8,431 nt of DNA from Terriglobia bacterium (lineage in GTDB: Bacteria; Acidobacteriota; Terriglobia; UBA7540). The position numbers were made by a program, and so were the translations under genes. Positions 5,516-8,431 of this stretch are shown here, one piece after another; positions within the stretch are counted from its first letter, which is position 1, and every line of letters starts with the position of its first letter. The stretch covers positions 1 through 8,431 of the forward strand of contig JASHTO010000414.1 of NCBI GenBank assembly GCA_030040515.1, given 5' to 3'. The notes beneath the pieces were generated by a model. That model was not told the DNA's origin and did no database searches. It saw only the letters and a program-made list of their open reading frames with translations.

Positions 5516-6460
5516 ATGCGACTGATCATTGGCTCTCGCGGTTCCAAGCTGGCTCTCTGGCAGGCCCACTGGGTTCGCGAGCAGCTTGCGGCGGCGGGCC
5601 ATGAAATCGAAGTGCGGATTATTAAGACCATGGGCGACAAGCTTCAATCCGTCGTGCCGGAGGCGCCGCTGCCGGCCTCGATGGCGCAAACCATCGCTGT
5701 GGCGGGAAGCAAGGGGTTGTTCATCAAAGAGATCGAAGAGGCGCTTTTGGCGCGCGCAATCGACGTGGCTGTTCACAGTCTGAAGGATCTGCCGGTCGAT
5801 CAACCGACGGGGCTAGAACTTGCCGCCGTGCCGCAGCGGGAAGACGCGCGCGATGTTTTCATCGCCCGGAGCGGAAAGACGCTCGCAGGCCTCGGGCCGG
5901 GCGCACGCGTGGCCACCAGCAGTCTGCGCCGGCAAACGCAATTGCGCGCCGTGCGGCCGGACCTTGTTTACGTCGCGATGCGGGGAAACCTGGACACACG
6001 GCTGCGCAAACTCGACCAGGGAGATTGTGACGCGCTGGTGCTGGCCGCGGCGGGAGTGCTCCGCCTGGGCCTGGCTTCCCGCATCACAGCGTATTTCGGC
6101 CCTGAGCAGATGTGCCCAGCGGTTGGCCAGGGGGCGCTGGGGATTGAAATCCGCGCGGATGATGCGCATGCGCGGGAGGCTGTGGCGCCGCTCGATCACG
6201 TGGCGGCTCACCGGGCAGTCCGCGCCGAGCGCGCTGTGCTGCGCCGCCTCGGAGGCGGCTGCCAGGTTCCCATCGCCGCGCACGCGGTAGTCGAAAACGG
6301 AGATTTGCGGCTGCACGGCCTGGTTGCGAACCTCGATGGAATGAAAATCATTCGCGCTCAGGCTAAAGGACCGGCTTCCAACCCCGAGGCCGTGGGCGGC
6401 GCGCTGGCAGAGAATTTACTGCGACAGGGCGCGAGGGAAATTCTCGCCTCGCTGGGATAA
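5516..6460 (+). CDS. hemC: Hydroxymethylbilane synthase (porphobilinogen deaminase)
   Basis: Joins four porphobilinogen molecules into hydroxymethylbilane, using a dipyrromethane primer attached to a cysteine; cytosolic. The 314-residue length is normal (E. coli 313). Domain 1 starts MRLIIGSRGSKLALWQA and has GLFIKEIEEALL and the catalytic-aspartate motif HSLKDLP (D91). The next stretch has TSSLRRQTQL and MRGNLDTRLRKL, then CPAVGQGALGIE. The cofactor cysteine is C249 in LGGGCQVP, matching E. coli C242. The stop is followed after 6 bases by the cobA-hemD start, so the two are surely co-transcribed. No clear Shine-Dalgarno precedes the ATG: the stretch before it is pyrimidine-rich, and the large inverted repeat ends 25 bases upstream. 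Translation may be weak or structure-dependent. Confidence 0.97.
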   Translation: MRLIIGSRGSKLALWQAHWVREQLAAAGHEIEVRIIKTMGDKLQSVVPEAPLPASMAQTIAVAGSKGLFIKEIEEALLARAIDVAVHSLKDLPVDQPTGLELAAVPQREDARDVFIARSGKTLAGLGPGARVATSSLRRQTQLRAVRPDLVYVAMRGNLDTRLRKLDQGDCDALVLAAAGVLRLGLASRITAYFGPEQMCPAVGQGALGIEIRADDAHAREAVAPLDHVAAHRAVRAERAVLRRLGGGCQVPIAAHAVVENGDLRLHGLVANLDGMKIIRAQAKGPASNPEAVGGALAENLLRQGAREILASLG

Positions 6461-6466
6461 CCGATC

Positions 6467-7987
6467 ATGGCTCAAGGCAAAGTCTATCTCGTCGGCGCGG
6501 GCCCCGGCGACCCCGGCCTTCTGACTCTCAAGGGAAAACAGATTCTGGAGCGCGCCGACTGCGTCGTTCATGATTTCCTGGTGAATCCGGCTCTGCTGCG
6601 CCTGGCGCGAGCGGACGCCGAGCGAATTGGGGTGGGCCGGCGAGGCTCGCCGGATCGCATGCGACAGACCGCGATCAACCAACTCCTGGTGGACCGCGCC
6701 CGCGCCGGAAGGATTGTCTGCCGATTGAAGGGCGGTGACCCCTTTGTCTTTGGCCGGGGCGGAGAAGAGGCCCAGGCACTTGCGGACAAGGGAATCGAGT
6801 TTGAAATTGTGCCTGGCGTTTCCGCGGGGAACGCTGTTCCGGCCTACGCGGGAATTCCCATCACCCATCGAGACCTTACCTCCACCGTCACCTTCATTGC
6901 CGGTCATGAAGATCCGGAAAAGCAATCGTCGCGGATCGATTGGGCGCAACTGGCAACTTGTCCCGGCACGCTGGTGCTCTTCATGTCGGTGCGGAATTTG
7001 CCGAGGCTCACCCAGGCGCTTATCGAGCGTGGACGCCCCCCCGCGACCCCCGCGGCGGTGATTCAATGGGGCAGCTTGCCGGGCCAGAAAGTCATCGAGG
7101 GAACACTCGCGGACATTGCCTCCAGGGCCTCGGGCATCAGCACTCCGGCCATCGCGGTGATCGGCGAGGTTGCCGGCCTGCGGAAGAATCTGAATTGGTT
7201 CGAACACCTTCCCCTCTTCGGCAAGCGCATCGCCATTACGCGCACGCGCGAGCAGGCCAGCGTGTTGCGTGAGGAGTTGGCAGCGCTGGGCGCCGAGGTC
7301 ATTGAAATTCCCACCATCGCCATTCGCCCGCCTGACTCTTGGGAACCGCTCGATTCCGCGATCCGCCGCCTGGAGGAGTTTCACTATCTGCTAGCGACGT
7401 CGGCGAACGGGGTGAGCAACTTCCTGGCGCGCCTCGCTGCGTCAGGGGGTGATTCCCGCTCTCTCAAAGGGTTGACGATCGGCGCCATCGGCCCCGCCAC
7501 GGCGGCCGAATTCGCGCGAGCGGGCGTGAAGGTCGACCTCATGCCGAAGGAGTACGCGGCGGAGGGATTGCTCGCCGCGCTGGGAGATGGCGACCTGCGG
7601 GGCAAAGCGTTCCTGATTCCCCGAGCGCGCGTGGCGCGCGACCTTGTGCCGCGCGCTCTCGAAGATCGTGGCGCGCGCGTGGAAGTGGTAGAAGCTTACC
7701 AGACGGTGCTGCCGGACCTTTCACCACAGGAACTTGCACGCCTTCTCAACCCGCCGCCCGATGCAATTACCTTCACCAGTTCGTCCACTGCCACGAATTT
7801 CGCCAAGTTGGTCGGGGAAGACCGTGCGTTGGAAATCCTTCACGGCGTGGTGATCGCGTCGATTGGTCCGATTACTTCCGCAACGCTCCGCAAGCTCGGC
7901 TTGAGCGTAACCGTTGAGGCGGAGGAAGCGACCATGGCAGGGCTGGCGAGGGCGATTGCGAATGAATTCAGGAACGTCAAAGGGTAA
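6467..7987 (+). CDS. cobA-hemD: Fused uroporphyrinogen-III C-methyltransferase / uroporphyrinogen-III synthase
   Basis: A bifunctional 506-residue protein. Residues 1-245 are the SAM-dependent methyltransferase (CobA/SUMT) that makes precorrin-2 from uroporphyrinogen III: VGAGPGDPG (9-17), RLKGGDPFVFGRGGEE from residue 86, PGVSAGNAVPAYAGIPITHR from 116, and TFIAGHE. Residues about 250-506 are uroporphyrinogen-III synthase (HemD), which closes hydroxymethylbilane: FGKRIAITRTREQASVL at the start, LLATSANGVSNFL in the middle and FTSSSTATNF near the end. HemD makes the substrate CobA uses, so the fusion can couple ring closure to methylation, committing flux towards siroheme or cobalamin rather than heme. 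The order methyltransferase then HemD is known from several bacterial groups. No CysG-like dehydrogenase/ferrochelatase part is attached. It starts 6 bases after hemC; GGGA at 6454-6457 is a weak ribosome site. Confidence 0.95.
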   Translation: MAQGKVYLVGAGPGDPGLLTLKGKQILERADCVVHDFLVNPALLRLARADAERIGVGRRGSPDRMRQTAINQLLVDRARAGRIVCRLKGGDPFVFGRGGEEAQALADKGIEFEIVPGVSAGNAVPAYAGIPITHRDLTSTVTFIAGHEDPEKQSSRIDWAQLATCPGTLVLFMSVRNLPRLTQALIERGRPPATPAAVIQWGSLPGQKVIEGTLADIASRASGISTPAIAVIGEVAGLRKNLNWFEHLPLFGKRIAITRTREQASVLREELAALGAEVIEIPTIAIRPPDSWEPLDSAIRRLEEFHYLLATSANGVSNFLARLAASGGDSRSLKGLTIGAIGPATAAEFARAGVKVDLMPKEYAAEGLLAALGDGDLRGKAFLIPRARVARDLVPRALEDRGARVEVVEAYQTVLPDLSPQELARLLNPPPDAITFTSSSTATNFAKLVGEDRALEILHGVVIASIGPITSATLRKLGLSVTVEAEEATMAGLARAIANEFRNVKG

Positions 7988-8025
7988 ACAGCAAGAGCGA
8001 CTCACGAACTCCCACAACCTCAAAC

Positions 8026-8431
8026 TTACAGATTGAGAAGTTCACGCAGCTTGCGCGTTTGGGCTCGGCTGACGGGGATTTCCGTCTGCTTGCGGTCTTC
8101 CATCCTGAGTTGGTAGGAGCTCTTGAACCACGGCACCACTTCCTTGATGTGGTTTACGTTCACAAGGTAGGAGCGATGCACACGCCAGAAAACCTCGGGA
8201 TCCAGGTTGGATTGCAGCTCTTCCACCGTGCGGAAATTTGACTGGCCTTCCATTTCGCGCGTCACGATGCTGATGACGCCGTCTTCGATGCTGGCATAGA
8301 TCACGTCGTCTTTGTCGACAAGGAAATGCCGGTTGGCGCTCTTGATCACCAACTTGCCTCTCTGAGCGGCCGAGGGGCGCTGCTCCACCATCTGCACAAG
8401 TCGGTCAAGCTTCTGGCGGGTGGCGTCGGAA
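8026..8431 (-). CDS. LytTR-domain DNA-binding regulator, C-terminal part (cut by window edge)
   Basis: The frame stays open to the right edge, so this is the end of a longer gene; the GTG at 8397 is unlikely to be the true start. Visible are a linker (reading SDATRQKLDRLVQMVEQRP) and a full LytTR domain of about 100 residues. Its marks are GKLVIKSANRHFLVDKDDV, IYASIEDGVISI, the hallmark FWRVHRSYLVNVNHI, and VSRAQTRKLRELLNL at the C-terminus. The family mostly comprises LytR/AlgR response regulators with an N-terminal receiver domain, and the linker suits that, but the receiver is outside the window. It ends 38 bases from the cobA-hemD stop, facing it, so it is not part of the tetrapyrrole operon and no link to it is implied. 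No clear terminator separates the two. Confidence 0.9.
   Translation of the reverse strand, partial: SDATRQKLDRLVQMVEQRPSAAQRGKLVIKSANRHFLVDKDDVIYASIEDGVISIVTREMEGQSNFRTVEELQSNLDPEVFWRVHRSYLVNVNHIKEVVPWFKSSYQLRMEDRKQTEIPVSRAQTRKLRELLNL

Noticed and set aside
6416..7384. A 322-codon open frame on the - strand
   Set aside because: It is antisense to the 3' end of hemC and to cobA-hemD, both with clear family motifs. Its translation is Arg/Gly/Ala-rich with no recognisable domain. Long antisense frames are expected in GC-rich DNA.
8395..8397. GTG at 8397 as the true start of the LytTR gene
   Set aside because: The frame remains open through the right edge and the upstream codons read as a plausible linker (SDATRQKLDRL), so the gene most likely begins outside the window.

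Overview
The window is a GC-rich, densely coded stretch of bacterial chromosome. It carries six complete genes on the + strand and one gene on the - strand that is cut by the right edge. The gene order (siroheme reductase plus an orphan partner, then a CcsA/HemX-like membrane protein, hemA, hemC and a fused cobA-hemD, with a LytTR regulator beyond) and the short palindromic and AT-rich intergenic repeats suggest an Acidobacteriota (Terriglobia-like) genome. That assignment is inference from gene content and style; no marker gene is present.

Left part (1-2980): a strong intrinsic-terminator hairpin (47-90) abuts the ribosome binding site of a 751-residue siroheme/[4Fe-4S] nitrite or sulfite reductase. 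The reductase has two unusual traits: a second cysteine quartet in its N-terminal half and an added C-terminal helical domain that looks like HEPN. Seventeen bases after it lies a roughly 200-residue protein of unknown function, probably co-transcribed.

Middle (2981-3216): a 236-bp spacer holds an 87-bp cloverleaf-like palindromic element, built from two inverted copies of a ~26-nt hairpin unit around a central hairpin and closed by perfect 9-bp terminal inverted repeats. It is followed by an extended -10 promoter candidate just ahead of the tetrapyrrole cluster.

Right part (3217-7987): ccsA/hemX-like, hemA (glutamyl-tRNA reductase), hemC (hydroxymethylbilane synthase) and a cobA-hemD fusion (uroporphyrinogen-III methyltransferase plus uroporphyrinogen-III synthase). 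These cover glutamyl-tRNA to glutamate semialdehyde, porphobilinogen to uroporphyrinogen III, and onward to precorrin-2. HemL, HemB and the precorrin-2 dehydrogenase/ferrochelatase are not in the window. Two spacers inside the cluster hold their own structure: an ATTCGGAAT repeat and a UNCG-type hairpin before hemA, and a 20-bp-arm inverted repeat before hemC. A LytTR-domain regulator (8026-8431, - strand) converges on the cluster.

Functional logic: the CobA domain makes precorrin-2, the precursor of siroheme, which is the prosthetic group of the reductase at the left. The window therefore pairs a siroheme consumer with much of the pathway that supplies it. Nothing here amounts to a clearly new system. 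The best leads are the modified reductase with its orphan partner, and the intergenic palindromic element.
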